Part shown: positions 12,426 through 26,000 of the stretch, piece after piece
How positions within the stretch are numbered: position 1 is the stretch's first letter
Layout of the letters: each line of letters starts with the position of its first letter
NCBI RefSeq assembly: GCF_031877795.1
Contig: NC_133971.1
Span: forward strand, 13,556,325 to 13,620,324
Reading direction: 5' to 3'
Origin: Strix aluco
Taxonomy: Eukaryota; Chordata; Aves; Strigiformes; Strigidae
Length of the DNA stretch: 64,000 bases
Notes under the pieces: generated by a model
What the model was told of the DNA's origin: nothing
The model's input: the letters and a program-made list of their open reading frames with translations, nothing else
Database searches by the model: none
Made by a program: the position numbers and the translations under genes

Positions 12426-15400
12426 ATACTTAAATTAAGAGAGAGCTTGAAAAAATTGGATTATCTGACATATCTACCCTCCCAGTTATTACTGCAGTCT
12501 GTTCATCTAGGTAGAGGTGTAACTTCTTTTTCTACTGTGAGGGGACAAGATTAGATTAGTAAAAGAAGTGTCAGTTGAGAAGTCTGTAAAAATCAAATCA
12601 GTACTTATATAGTGTACCCTTTTATTTCAACAAATACTTTTGTAAAAATATGTGGAATTTGTCAAAGGTAGATGTTACAAGTATTGTAAGAGTAGGAGTA
12701 TGTGGCAGGGGAGCATATCATTAATTAATATTTTAGCTTTATGAAGAAAGATTGCCAAGAAAAAGCCTTTAATAAGGTGAAAGTTGAGGGCTTCTCTGTT
12801 CTGATGGGGATTCACTGGTCTTCTAATTGCCAAGGTTTTAAAACCTTTTGGACATCTTAAATTGATCAGTGTCTACTGAATAGTTGTGTGTGAGTTTAGG
12901 ATCTGAGTTGTATGGAGGCTGGAATCATGCTTTGATTGAAAATTCCAGGACTGATTGGATTATGGTACTTTTTTTTCCCAATGGGTGAGCTCTCAGGGAA
13001 GGCTTTTTCCATTTTTCAGTTGATTATAAAATGGCTGGCTGTGCAAAGGTGAGGGTGGGTTTGAAGAAAATTGCACTAGTAAACTCAGGGAACTGCAGTG
13101 CAGGACCAGGGTTGAAGTTATCTGCGGCGGTGTGCGGCACACTGGCCTGAGGTTGTCCAGTTTGATGTCTCAGTTCCATGTTCATGTGGCATGATGAATA
13201 TATGTGGCTGTGCGCCTGGAGTTGTGATTTGCTGCCTTCATTTTGTTACTCTCTGTGTGCCTGGCTTCAGCCTCAAGTGCTTACTCGCATGGCTGATTTA
13301 TCAGCTGTATTATGGCCCTGGTATAGGTTTAAGACTGTACAGAATAGGTTTTGTAGGGATGACTTTTTTTCTCCCCTATACTTATAGCTTATTTTCCCCA
13401 GGCTGGTGGTTGCTGCTTTTCTCTTCTGTGGGTGGCAGTTCTTGCCTTAATTCAGCCACCAATGCTTGTTGCTTTTTGGAAGAATCATGTAATCTCTAAG
13501 CAATAAAATTCTTCTAATGAGGCTTCTATTCCAGAGGTGTGTGTTCATTTGGATGCTAAAGTTGGATGTCTTTGTTTAAAAGATACTGTACAGGTGAAGA
13601 GGTTTTGCAAGTAAGGTAGGAGGTAGCCTACTACTTAAAAACAGGGAGGAAAAAGAATAGTTGGCTTATTTGCATTGGCTACTTTATCTGCAATGTCAGT
13701 AGTGAGTTCTTACATACATACCAATAAAGTAGATCTTTGAGCAGAAGAAACACTGGAGCTAGCTGTTTAAAGCTGTGTGTCTGTGTGGGTGTACCAGTGA
13801 CCTGAAAAAAACAAAGCATGGGAATCTGAAAAAGGTTGTGAGTTTTGCTTGGGTTTTTTTGGTTTGGGGTTTTTTGTTAATTTTTGGAGCTATTGTTTGG
13901 ACTGTGTAATTACTTTCCAGGATGTGGATTAGCATAACACCTCTGTATTAGCAATTTCATCCACTAAATTGCTGCCATGCATACTAGTCTTTTCACAGTG
14001 GCATTGCACTTCTAGGGAGACCTGGTTCATTCTCTTCGAGTCTCACAGTCTGAATCAAAGCACTTGCTTCTTTCTGTCTAGCAGTCGTTTTGTGGTATAT
14101 AGATCATGGAGGAATGCATTAGTTATCTATATTCACTGTGCTACAAGAGGAATGGATTTTGAATGCAAGTCAGTCAAATTTTAGTACTTGGTAACAATAC
14201 AGATATTGAAATTTATGCTGCTATTTTTTTTCCTCTGACAAGTTGTGCTTTCATTGAAGATAGGGCATGGGAGAGCATAGAAAACTACTGATAAAAATTT
14301 GCTGACAGCTGATAACTATTTTTCTTTGGTTAATACAGTTGAGGGAGGGCCAGTTGATACTATACTAATATTTTTTCAGCGTACCAGATGGGAGTAACCA
14401 TCTTGTTACTTAAAGGATGGTGTTCTCGAGTGTAAAAATGATATATGGTAAAAACATATGTGCACTGAAAGTCCCTGCATGAATGATTATGCTGACTCCA
14501 ACTAGTGACATTGGTGGGCTGTTCCTGCTAGAACCTACTGAAGTAACGTTTGCTACTGCTGAATACCAGTACTCTGGCACTGCTGCTATTTTGGGTTTCT
14601 GTTACTTTAAGATTATTTACTGTTGTCACTGGTTTTTGAGTGCAGGAGTTAAAAAGGGAAGATGGAAAAATCTGTCCAGTTTGTGACTTAACTGCAGGAA
14701 TTCCCGTAATTCTCTTGCAAGGATTGTTGGCTGCACATCTGTGCAGTGGCCTCAAGCCTGTCACAAGAAAGGGAAAGTAGTTTGCACAATTTCAACTGTT
14801 CAAGGTGTTTCTAGTTGAGGAGACATTTTGGTTATTTGAGACATCAGGCATCTGTCAAGCCAACAGCTGAACTGAACATTTTTCCAGGAACTTCTCCTTT
14901 GCATTGCAAAGAGAATACCTGTAAAATGACAAGGAAGGGGGGAAAAAAAAAGGCAGCTTAAAATTTCTGAGTTCTTAGCTTGGTTACCTTGCCAAATTGA
15001 GTTTCACCATTTGAGAAGGTATATTGCAGGAACCCAGGCCTGCTTCCCACTGACTTCCAGGATAGCTTTCAAAATGAAGGCAGAAAATATATTACATGTA
15101 GCCTCCTACTGATGTTCATCACAGCCTGCTACAGATACAGGCGTAGATTTCTGTTCTTCTTTCAGGCTTCTAGCTGATTAGAGTGCCATGATCAGAAACT
15201 TAATTTAGACTTGGTAACATCCAAGTTAAAATGCAGGGATTTCAAGTCTGGATTGGAGTATTTTGACTGCATGCTTTAGATCAGGTACTGACAGATTATT
15301 CGAGTACAGTTGTTAGGCTGGTATTGGATCAGTGAAGGAGAAACTGATTTCTAAATGCTGTAAGGGCTTTAAAGTGAAAGACTGTAAACATTCATAGATA

Positions 15401-17329
15401 TGGCTGCTGAAAAGATTTGGTCCCATGTGGCCCTGTGAAGCAATTTATGCTGACAAGATTTTAGAGCCATAATTACTTTCCTTTTGTATTGGGGGAGAAG
15501 AGGGCCAAGAGACATGGTTAAAATCCAATAATCTGGGTTTTTCTAGACAAATGTTAGCAAAATAATTACTTTAATATTTGTCTAGCTTAATTGGAATGCC
15601 ATAGAAAATTGTATGATTTGCTAGTTGTAGTTTTCTGTGTCTGTTTTGATGATACACTACATTAGACTGCTATTAAATATTCTAAGCCATTGTACTTGTC
15701 ATATTGCATCTGCCTACGAGGAATTTGTTTGATCATTAAGTCACTGGGGGGGAGAAAGATACAGCTCTGCGCACCTTTTTCCTTTTCTTTAAAGTAAATA
15801 ATTCTGAAGCTGTAGTGTTTCGAGGTATGCTGCTAGTGGTAGGCTTCTCAAACGTAACAGTGACAGTATTAAAATATTCTTCTTTTAAAGCCCTAAGAGC
15901 AGGCGTCAGCAAAACTTCAGTCTTGCACTTTGAACCTTGAATTTCCACAAATGCAAGTAACTCAGCATTTTTTGGCTTTGTTTCCCCTTGCAATATTATG
16001 CTGTTGCACATCATCTTGCTATAAAGATAAAACTTGATGTAGAGGTTGCTAGATACTTCATTTGAGGAAAAGTTGCTTGGGAAAGGTGATGTATGCTTTT
16101 GGGTAGGTTTTGGGCACTGAGGAATGGTTTGGTCCAGAGTCTAGAGTATATGTGGAATAATCCTGCAGGCAGTGTAACAAAATGGAAGTTAACTGGATTG
16201 CCTGCATACTGGAGTACACTATATGAACAAAGGCAGGAGATCTGGAAGTTCATGTTAACAGCAAGTATTTAAACTATATTTTTAAGATGTGCAAATACTG
16301 AGTTGCAGGACTTGAAAATTGGCTTCTCTTGATGTGGCAAGTTGAAGTTCATGCTTTGTTGGTCTCTGCAGCCACACGTGACATCAGAAATGTCATGACC
16401 ACTTTGTTAACACATTTATCTTCTTCAGTTAGAAAAAAACATGGATAATTCTAGTGGCGCAGCCACACAAATGCGCTCCTCTTCCTGCTGATCAGTGTCA
16501 AAAGGTAAATCAGTTATCCTGTTTCTCTTTGCATTGTATATGAACTCTTGATGATTTGTTAGCTATTATAGTGCTAGAAGTAATGATTAAATATGTGTTG
16601 CATATGTGCATGATATTTGATGTTAGGAAGTGCTTGATGTATATTTTATATAAAATAAAGCCAAATCCATAAATAGAAAGCCGTGTGTATTCAAAGCTAG
16701 ATTAGGAGATTTTTCCCTGGTGGTAAAGTAGCTTGTGGATAAATGTGATTTTTTTTCTTCTTCTTTTTGATGATTTGTTAATAATCATTATGTATATTTG
16801 TCATTCTAATGGTGGGAGGATTAAGAGGAGAGGGAAGACAATTAGAAAAACATTACTGTTAAGAAAGAAACTTACTGAGACTTCAGTATGGTAAGACAGA
16901 GTATCTAGGAACAAGCAGAAGAAACATCAAAACACCCAAATCTTTGTCAAGAAATGCAGCTAAGTCACCTTAGTGACTTCTATTTTCTTTTATTTAACCC
17001 ACACTATTCCACAGACATCTCTCTGCTTCACTGGCCTGATTGCTGCTCCAAAGCACTTAAATGTTACATGCATCTTTCTGTTTATGAATGTACTGAAAGG
17101 TTGACCATTTAATTTTTAAGCAAGCTGCAGCTCTACCTTAACAGGCATAGAGCTGTTTAAAATGAGACATTAAATATCTTAAAGAAAATAGTGGTTCCAA
17201 ATATAGTAGAAAACTCTCACTTTCTAATCTAGCAGTAGCTAGGAATAGGAGACTTTATTTAAAATTATATCCTCTTGACCACTATCCTTGTGACAGTGGT
17301 GATAAAATGTTGGTGGTGATATACTTAGG
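12426..17329. other. Unique intronic sequence
   Basis: This stretch of about 4.9 kb is AT-rich, with short open frames on both strands (for example 102 codons at 13191..13499) that match no family I recognise. No transposable element was identified. Confidence 0.5.
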
Positions 17330-19060
17330 TGATAAAAGGAAGACTAGGGAAAATGTGAGCTGAGCCCTCTCCAGAAGGAAAAGGAATTCATCATTACCCC
17401 AGATAGGGAGAAGGCTGAGTTACTTGACAACTTTTTTGCCTCGGTCTTCACTGGCAAGGGCTCCAGCCAAACCGCCCAAGATGCAGAAGGCAAAGGTGGG
17501 AACTGGGAGAATGAAGAACTGCCCACTGTAGGGGAAGATCAGGTTTGAGACCATCTAAGGAATCTGAAGGTACGCAAGTCCATGGGACCTGATGAGAGGC
17601 ATCTGAGGGTCCTGAGGGAACTGGTGGATGAAGTGGCTAAGCCACTATCCATCATATTTGAGAAGTTGTGGCAGTCCAGTGAAGTCCCCACTGACTGGAA
17701 AAGGGGTAACATAACCCCCATTTTAAAAAGGGGAAAAAAGAAGACCCAGGGAACTATAGGCCAGTCAGTCTCACCTCTGTGCCCAGCCAAATAATGCAGT
17801 GGATCCTCCTGGAAACTGTGCTAGGGCACATGGAAAATAAGGAGGTGATTGGTGACAGCCAACACGGCTTCACGAAGGGCAAATCATGCCTGACAAATCT
17901 GGTGGCCTTCTATGGTGGTGTTACAGTGTTGGTGGATAAAGGAAGAGAAACTGATGTCATCTACCCGGACTTGTTCCATGCAACATCTTTGTCCCTAAAT
18001 TGGAGACATACGGATTTGATGGGTGGACCACTCGGTGGATAAGGAACTGGCTGGATGGTCACACTCAGAGTTGTGGTCAACAGCTTGATGTCCAAGTGGA
18101 GAGCAGTGATGAGTGGCATTCCTCATGGGTCAGTGTTGGGACCGGCACTGTTTAACGTCTTTGTCGATGCCATGGACAGTGGGATCGAGTGCACCCTCAG
18201 CAAGTTTGCTGATGACACCAAGCTGTGTGGTGCGGTCAAAACGCTGGAGGGAAGGGATGGCATCCAGAGGAAACTTGACAGGTTTGAGAGGTGGGCCTAT
18301 ATGAACCTTATGAAATTCAACAGGGGCAAGTTCAAGGTCCTGCACATGGGTCGGGGCAATCCCGAGCACAAATACAAGCTGGGTGATGAGTGAATTGAGA
18401 GCAGCCCTGTGGAGAAGGACTTGAGGCTATTAGTGGGTAGAAAACTGACTATGAGCCACTCACAGCCCAGAAAGCCAACTGCATCCTGAGCTGCATCAAG
18501 AGAAGTGTGGCCAGCAGGTTAAGGGAGGTGATTCTGTCCCTCTACTGTGCTCTTGTGAGAGCCCACCTCGAGTACTGTGTCCAGTTCTGGGGCCCCCAAC
18601 ATAAGAAGGACATGGACCTGCTTGAGCAGGTCCAGAGAAGGGTCACAAAGATGATCAGGGGGCTGGAGCCCTCCTCCTCTGTGAGGACAGGCTGAGAGAG
18701 TTGGGGTTGTTCAGCCTGTAGAAGAGAAGGCTTCAGGGAGACCTTATAGTGGCCTTCCAGTACTTAAAGGGGGTACTCTTTGTCAGGGATTGTAGTGATA
18801 GGACAAGGGATAACTCTTTTAAACTGAAAGAGGGTAGTTTTAGATTAGGTATTGGGAAGAAATTCTTTACTGTGAGGGTGGTGAGACACTGGAATGGGTT
18901 GCCTGGAGAGGTTGTGGATGCCCCCCTCCCTGGAAGTGTTCAAGGCCAGGTTGGATGGGGCTTTGAGCAACCTGGTCTAGTGGAAGGTGTCCCTGCCCAT
19001 GGCAGGGGGTTGGAACTAGATGATCTTTAAGGTCCCTTCTGACCCAAACCATTCTATGAC
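17330..19060 (+). mobile_element. CR1 LINE, 3' 1.7 kb, frameshifted
   Basis: This is a long 5'-truncated CR1 in the same orientation as MAST4. Read across frameshifts it gives [21 protein letters not shown], a region with [70 protein letters not shown] and CTLSKFADDTKLCG. The last holds the FADD catalytic box of the reverse transcriptase, at about 18203. It continues through [15 protein letters not shown] and [11 protein letters not shown] to the CR1 terminus CCATTCTATGAC at about 19059. Frame changes near 17545, 17750, 18000 and 18400 and a missing endonuclease half make it non-functional. Codon-level similarity to a consensus CR1 is high, so it is younger than the copy at 545. Confidence 0.95.
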
Positions 19061-19782
19061 TACTTCTATCTAGGAGAATATATGGTCACAACACAGAAAT
19101 AGAGAAAATTGCTGTGCATGCTTATATATTATGCTGCAAGGCAACACTGGATCAGAAACCTTACAGAAAGAGATCAAATATAACATGCCTAGGTAATATA
19201 TAATATAGCTTTTCACTTAGAATTGTATGTTATAATTAAGGTAAATGTGAATGCTAGTCAATTTACTCGGAACCTTTTTCTGGGCTATGTAAGAGTTTGG
19301 TTTGTGGATTGGTTCTTTTTCTTCCAATTTTTGAAGGCTTATGTAGAAAGATAGTAGCAGAAAGCAAAATTTTTACAGAAGGTTTTGACCTGCACTGTCT
19401 TTGCTGATCTGGCAGTGTAAATAGAAAGTAAGCTTTCTGACGCCTCTGTGCTTTAAATTTATGTAGTCTAACTTGATTTGATTCCCCCTTTCCCCCCAAG
19501 TGAATTTATAACAGCTTAGCCTGGGTCTTCATAATGCCTTGTGAGTTGTTACTGTAGTAAAAATCTATTGGCACTTGATTATACCACTAATTACAGTCTT
19601 TCTTAGATAGTTTCACTTTTTTAAAAATTTGAGTTCTCCCATTGTGAAATATTTTACTATAGATTACTGTTTTTACTATAATTTTTACAGGGCTCACAGT
19701 CTGATCTGTTTTGAATTCTGCATTTAAGACACTGCTTTTGGAATAGGGTATCAATGTTGCTGTTTAGATACTTTTAGGATAT
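19061..19782. other. Unique intronic spacer
   Basis: This is AT-rich sequence between a CR1 and an LTR fragment, with nothing recognised in it. Confidence 0.5.
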
Positions 19783-20010
19783 TGTGGAGGATTGGAAGAG
19801 GGACACAAACCTGCAACCTCTGGACGTGGCTCTTGTCAGGTGTGAGGGAAATGTATCCCTTCAAGGAAGAGATTGTATGTAATCCATCCAAGTGGTATGC
19901 CACAATTGATATTGCTAAAGCCAGCATCAATATGGTGAGCCCTGAGGAGCTGCGGGACAGCAGCTTGACTAAGAAGGAGAATTAGCCCTATCCTAGTTGA
20001 AACCAGGACA
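19783..20010 (-). mobile_element. Short ERVL-like LTR, minus strand
   Basis: The right end AGCCCTATCCTAGTTGAAAC followed by CAGGACA is the reverse complement of an avian ERVL-type LTR start, TGTCCTGGTTTCAAC. A plausible other end is TGTGGAGGATTGG at 19783. The four bases ATAT directly flank both proposed ends, which could be a target-site duplication. The body differs from the LTRs at 9413 and 55986, so it is a different subfamily. It spans only about 228 bases, either naturally short or internally deleted. Confidence 0.6.
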
Positions 20011-23000
20011 ATATTCCATTAACACACTTGCGTGAGTTGTTAAAGTAATTAAGAGTATCTTAATCTCTTAGCATAATACTCATGTGGTTAACACTGCTGC
20101 TTACATCAATTATAATTTGCTGTACATGTTCTGTACTGACTGTCTCAAGTGTTAACACCTGAAGCCTTTCCTTTAGTGTGTATCTTACTCCTGAACTTCA
20201 TTTTCTTCTGCACTGTTCCTCAGACTGTGCTTGATGATCCAGACTGCCATGATACTGCACTCTCAGTGCTTCAGGTGCTTGCTACCGATAGTGCATACCC
20301 ATCCATCTCTTCCTCTCTTGTTTTCAATAAGGAGGTGGGGAGAGGTGAGTGAGATTTGTGGCACCGTTGAGTGTTCCCAGTTTTCATCTGCTTGGTTGTA
20401 CTTGGGATTACACTGGTTGAATGGAATGTTCCTCTCATGGAAAGATGTTGCTCTTGGAAGCAAGCCTGGTGCTTATTAGTGCATGTAATTTCTTGTCATA
20501 ATGCTAAACCATAAATGACTTTATAAATGACTTTATGAATGTGTCTTCCTGTTTGTGTATATCTTTTTCCAAATGAATGCATATTAGTATTAAAATACAT
20601 GATGGTGTTTTATGTTTCTTCTAACATGTTGTAGTACTTTTAAAAAGGTAGTACTTTAAATGCTTTCTATCTTGGTAATGAACACTGAAAATAGTATTTA
20701 CATGCTTTAGATAAACTTTATATACCACTGTCCGCTTAAGTCATTCCAACTTGCTCGCAGAATCACAGATCAGAAAGAAACCTATTCCTGTGCCTGAGGA
20801 TAACATTGTCGTCTTTTGGAGAAAAAAAATTACTGCAGTGACAGATAAGACACAGAAATTAATCTGCTGCATTGTGTTAAGGAGGTATAGTTGTCATGGA
20901 GTTCTAACTCACTCTCTGAGGTGATATTGCGCACTTATTGCTTAAGTAGAAAGTTGGGCTTTTTGAGATGAAAGAAGGTGGTCCCTCGGTTCCTTTAATC
21001 ATCTTTAGTAGTAATAGGAACCCTCTACTCAAACCAGAAAACAGCAGATGATGTGCAGTATAACACCTGATTATTGAATTGTCATAGCACTGGACCTCTG
21101 TTTAGATCAACAGTCCTGCTGTCTCGCATTCAAAAAATCCAAACATATAGTCATTGGGATTAATGAAATAATAAACACACAAAAAGACTCGTTTTGATGG
21201 CAGGGATAATCACAGAGAGAATCAACTGGTATTTTAATCTCTATTGTCTCCAACTAAGACATTTGATAGTGTGGTCATGTGATTTAAAGATTTCTTAAAT
21301 ACAAAATGTACACACACGCAAAAGAGCGCACCCAACCTTGGAAGTGTTGAAATACAAACTTTTTGATTGGCTGACTTTGGCAGAAGATGCGCTCTGTAAG
21401 GAGTGCATACTGTGAGCTTGCAGAGTTTCAGTTAGGAACGTTGCTATTGAATCGTGAACATTGTTAATGACAGGAATGCTGCAGTAATTACTGCTTTGGA
21501 GTGGACTAAATGAAAAAGGAGTGATGCTAACTCCTGACTGTTACTTTGTGTAGGCCCTGTTGCATCAATGAACCCTCCTTATTCTGTTCTGGAGTCTTTC
21601 CCATACTAATCTTATGTTGAGAAATGAAGCTGAGGTGTTTGCAGCAGCAGACTCTTAATAATACTGTTCTTTTTTTTTTTCTTCCTAAAAGCATGTGATG
21701 CCCCTCTGTCCGTGGGGTAGCTGATCACTGGGGTTGTGTGTGGTAGGGTCGTGATAGGTCTGGTTCTGCATTGCTTTGCTTTGCTTGATTCAGACAAGAG
21801 ACTGACATCCTGGCTGTTCTGCTTGGTGAGCAGGGCTGTTTCCCTGTCCTGGGAGAAGGGGCTGTAACACTTCTTTTAGGTGCTTGTAGCTGTTGTGTGT
21901 GCAACATCCGGTTGAGTGTTCACTAAGCCAGACAGAGAGGGACTGAACATAATCTTGTATTCTGAAGCATTTTGTGCAAGCCTTGAAGGCCTTTAAATAT
22001 GAAGTTCAATCATAGTATAGTTTTTAACATGTAAACTATCAAATTATTCAGTGACTGGAAGTTTATTGAAAAGATTGGACAGCCTGGCAGGGCTGAGGTC
22101 ATAGTTTGAGATGAGTTTCTCTGACACTAGAAGGGGCGCAGTCTTTGATCCAGCTTAAAGTGAGAAATGCTGCAAGGGCATTTTCTGGTAATGTGAAGGG
22201 CAAAGAAATCCTCCTTCTGAAGAACCGATATAATTTGTGTCTGTGAGGATGCATTGTTAAGTAAGAGCACAGGGCAATGCGGTCACTGCAGCAGGACTGA
22301 AGGCTCTGAATCCTCACTTTGTAGTACTGTTGCTATGGCTTCATTGTGCTATTTCCAGGTAGTAAACATTTAGCAGCTGTACCCCTGAATCTGCAGTGAC
22401 TCAAAGCTGAGGTTTATAAACTAGTAAGTCTGTAGTTTACCTCCGCCAATACAGGGGCTTGGGTTAATTTTAATTTTTAAAGATTTTCTATGTGCATGGG
22501 AAGTGTCTCCTCCTGCCTCCCCCTGCTTTTGGCCACATGTGAAGGCTTTAGGAATACTTCTGCTACTTTTTTCCCTGTTGAAATATGGTTGCTCACTACT
22601 AAAGAATTGTGGTTGCTCAAAAGGTTTAATCTGTATAATCTGCTAATGCCTTGTTTTGCAGGTAATTGTATTTTATTAAAAAAACCTCAACCCTGAGTAA
22701 CATTCATAAATGCAGTTCTTCTAGCAAGCTGAATTAATTCTGTGAATGTGCCTCATACGTCTTGCACAACTGAATTGTGCATGCAGCTTAAAAGTTTATA
22801 TATAAAATTAACAGATGGAATTGTTTCACCTCAGGGGTAATTATTTTTTCTGATAATTATAGTGCAGGGCTAAACATATTATCATGCCGATGCTTTAATC
22901 ATGTACTGGCAGCTTTTACCTAGGCACTGGAAATATTGAGTAACTTGGGAAAGGCCAAAGAAACTTTTGTTTTTAAATTCTGTATTTAAAAAGCTAACTG

Positions 23001-26000
23001 AAATACAGGATCTTCTTGATGTAAAATAAATAAAAAAAAATCCTAGCTAGGTTAATTTTCAGGCATCTTTAGCAGTCTCTTGTACAATTCAATTCAGCTA
23101 TCTTCCTTTTTAATCAAATGTTCTGCTTTCAGGCTAAGGGGATGAGATCAAGGGATTGTACCAAAATAGAACTGTAATCCAGTGATAAAAGCTCGTTGGC
23201 ATTATGAATGAAACTGAACTTCTGGACCCACTTCATACTGATTTCTTGTCTCTAACTCCTTAATAATTTAGATGAAGGCATTCATGGGTAGACCAAGTTG
23301 TTCACTTAATATAACACTTGGAAGAAAAAAAATCTTTCTTAATTCCAAGAGTGAATGTAAGGCTGTGGGAGTGGAGTAATTGGCAATTTTTGTTACTGCC
23401 ATCATGGGGTTTCTGGTGCTGTCACTTCGTTGGTTTAGACAAATTAAAATTCTGTCAGGAAACCAAACATTCAGTTCAGTGTGTCTGTCTCTTCCTTCTG
23501 TGAAAAATCCATGTAGAAACAAGTCGGATGGAGCTGATCAGAAAATTGGTCTCTGAACATCCATTTGGTCATCCACCCACTGCTGCAGGCAACCTGTATA
23601 AGCAGTCTCCAGTTAGCTTCCTTTGCCCATCATTGAGATTGGAGCAGACAAAATTTTGTGAACTAGCTTTTCAAATTTTTAATGAAGTAGATTGTATACA
23701 AGATGTAAATCTTAACTGTAGACATGTTGTATGTGAAGTTTCTCAAGAAAGTAGTAAAAGTTGCCTTAGTAAACTTTATGCTAGTATTCAGAGCATTTTC
23801 AGGACAGTTGAAATTTCATCTATAGGACTAATTAAAAAACCCAAACCTACTATGATTTAATGTCATTCTTCGCTTCACCGCAATGTGCCAAGGAAATTGC
23901 CTTTGTAAAATGAGTATTACTTTCAGTTCTTTCTTGATAGACAGTGTTTGCTGAGTGCATAGGAGATAGGAAATGGAAGAAAGAACAGATACTTTGCTGC
24001 TATGTGATGCTCTCTGATCGTGCTTAAGGTGGAATAAGACCAGAGAAAGTGATTTGCATTATCAGTGCAAATTATTTTCTAGCACTAAAGCCCTGAAAAT
24101 GTTTGTTTTTTCCTTTTTAAATTAATTTTGTCTTACTGGTAATGAAATGAAAAAGATTTTGATTCCATCTCTTGGATAGACTTGTTAAGGCATGAAGAAT
24201 TAAGTTTGTAGTAAATTATTTTCATCCATTTATTGCTTAATTGTTCTTTAAACAGGTACTTATGATTAAGCATTTCCCTGGAACTGGAGATAGTCCTGCT
24301 TTGATTCTTAAGCTTCTAATGCACATTTTACTGAATTTGTTATTCAAATTAGCTCTTGAAAGCTCAACTACATGTTCAGATTTTGCTCAAATTGTTTTGC
24401 TGTCTTTATCTGTAGTGATAACATGGTGGTTGCTATAGTATTAAAGATAATTTCTTAATACTGTGAATGTGTAAAAAGTCAAGCAGCGAAGCCTAATGTT
24501 TGTCCAGTGACACTGAAAGGAGAGGCTGTTTTGAATGCCATCAATGGAAGTATGTGTGACTGTGCAAAATACTTCATGCTCTTTTGTGGACATGTAGATG
24601 AGAAAGGGCCATGTTTTCATGAGACAGCTATGTGAAGGAACCATGAAAGTGTACTACTTGTTAGGAGGTGAGCCTGGGCTGCCCGTGTTAGCTTTGGCAC
24701 CTGTAGCTTCAAGGAGGTAAGACTTAAATTCAGTGACTGAAGTTTGACTTAAATATTAATACAGGACATGAAAATGTTGGAGGTGCTTTGACCTTATCTT
24801 CCCAGCAACATTATCTCTTGCTATTTGAGTTTGTGTGTTTGAAAAGCGTACATAGTTGAAGAGGAGCGGCACATGTCCAGTATTAAGTTTGGGAAATGGA
24901 AAGTGTTTCTGTAGAATGACTTCTGTCAGTGAGTAGTTTGTAAGGTGAAGCAGTTTGTTCTGTGTAACGCTTTTAATGCTTTTTAGGACTTTAATGAATT
25001 TGAGTTATTCTGTGATACATAATTCAGTCTTCTATTTATATTTATGTTTAAATAGCAGTCTTGTTTTAGGTGAATATAGATTGTTGGTTCTTAGGAGTTA
25101 TCTTCTTCTTCAGTTTTGTCTGATGTTCCAGTGCTGTGTTGGTTACAAAACTGCATCTTACCTTTAGGTGTTATTTGGTTACCAGTTGTGTAACATTTGA
25201 GTTGTTGCTATGATCATCGTCAGGTATAGAAGATTTGGCAAGTTTTGCTGTTTAGACAAGTAAAACAGAGGAGTTTGTCTGCAGTTTTGAAAGGAATGTT
25301 AGTAAAATAATTAACGTCAGTCTCCTGTGTATTTGGATGACTTAAAATATATGAAGATTTGTCTGTATCCTCTCCTCTTGCCATTTTTCTAATGTGAAAG
25401 AACTCTGAGCCAAGCAAGGATTATCTATTGAATAATCAGATTCATCCTGTAAAAAGGGGGAGGGGGGGAAAGCTGAGTGTACTCTTTCCAAAAAATCTTA
25501 CATAGGAGCACAAACACAGGAGTGGAGTGATTTGGGGAGCTGCTTATGTGGGACTTAAGACTCCTGTCTAGTGGGGGAAGTCTGATTTAAGTGCATGCTC
25601 TGCTTTGAATGGGGTCTCACCTGTCACCTGCCTCTATTCTTGAGATGAGATTCTGTGTCTGTGGGGCACAGAGCTAGTACTGAAAGGTCATTAAACTTCA
25701 CACAAGCAGAATGAGGAGGTGGCCTGTCTGTGTGCAACTTCTGATGTAGCGAAGGTGAGCAGCTTTGTAGGTGTTTCTTGGGATGCTTCTCTCGAGTATT
25801 GAGCAAAGAACATGATGGCAAGTGGAGAGGGGGGCTTTTACTGTGGTGTTATGGGGAAGAGAAGAGGCCAAAGCTGAAAAGTGAAAACATGGAACTTGTG
25901 CTCTAATGGAAAAGGGCAGAGGGATGATGAGAGAGGCCTTGGGGCTCTTAAAGTCTAAATGCTGAAGAATACTTCAGTAGTAAGAGAGAGAACAAGAGGC

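Noticed and set aside
20755-20800. AGAATCACAGATCAGAAAGA resembling the antisense CR1 terminus
   Set aside because: Too short and diverged, with no following CR1 sequence.
25457-25469. Possible G-quadruplex (GGGGGAGGGGGGG)
   Set aside because: Only two G runs are present, so four proper tracts with loops are not met.
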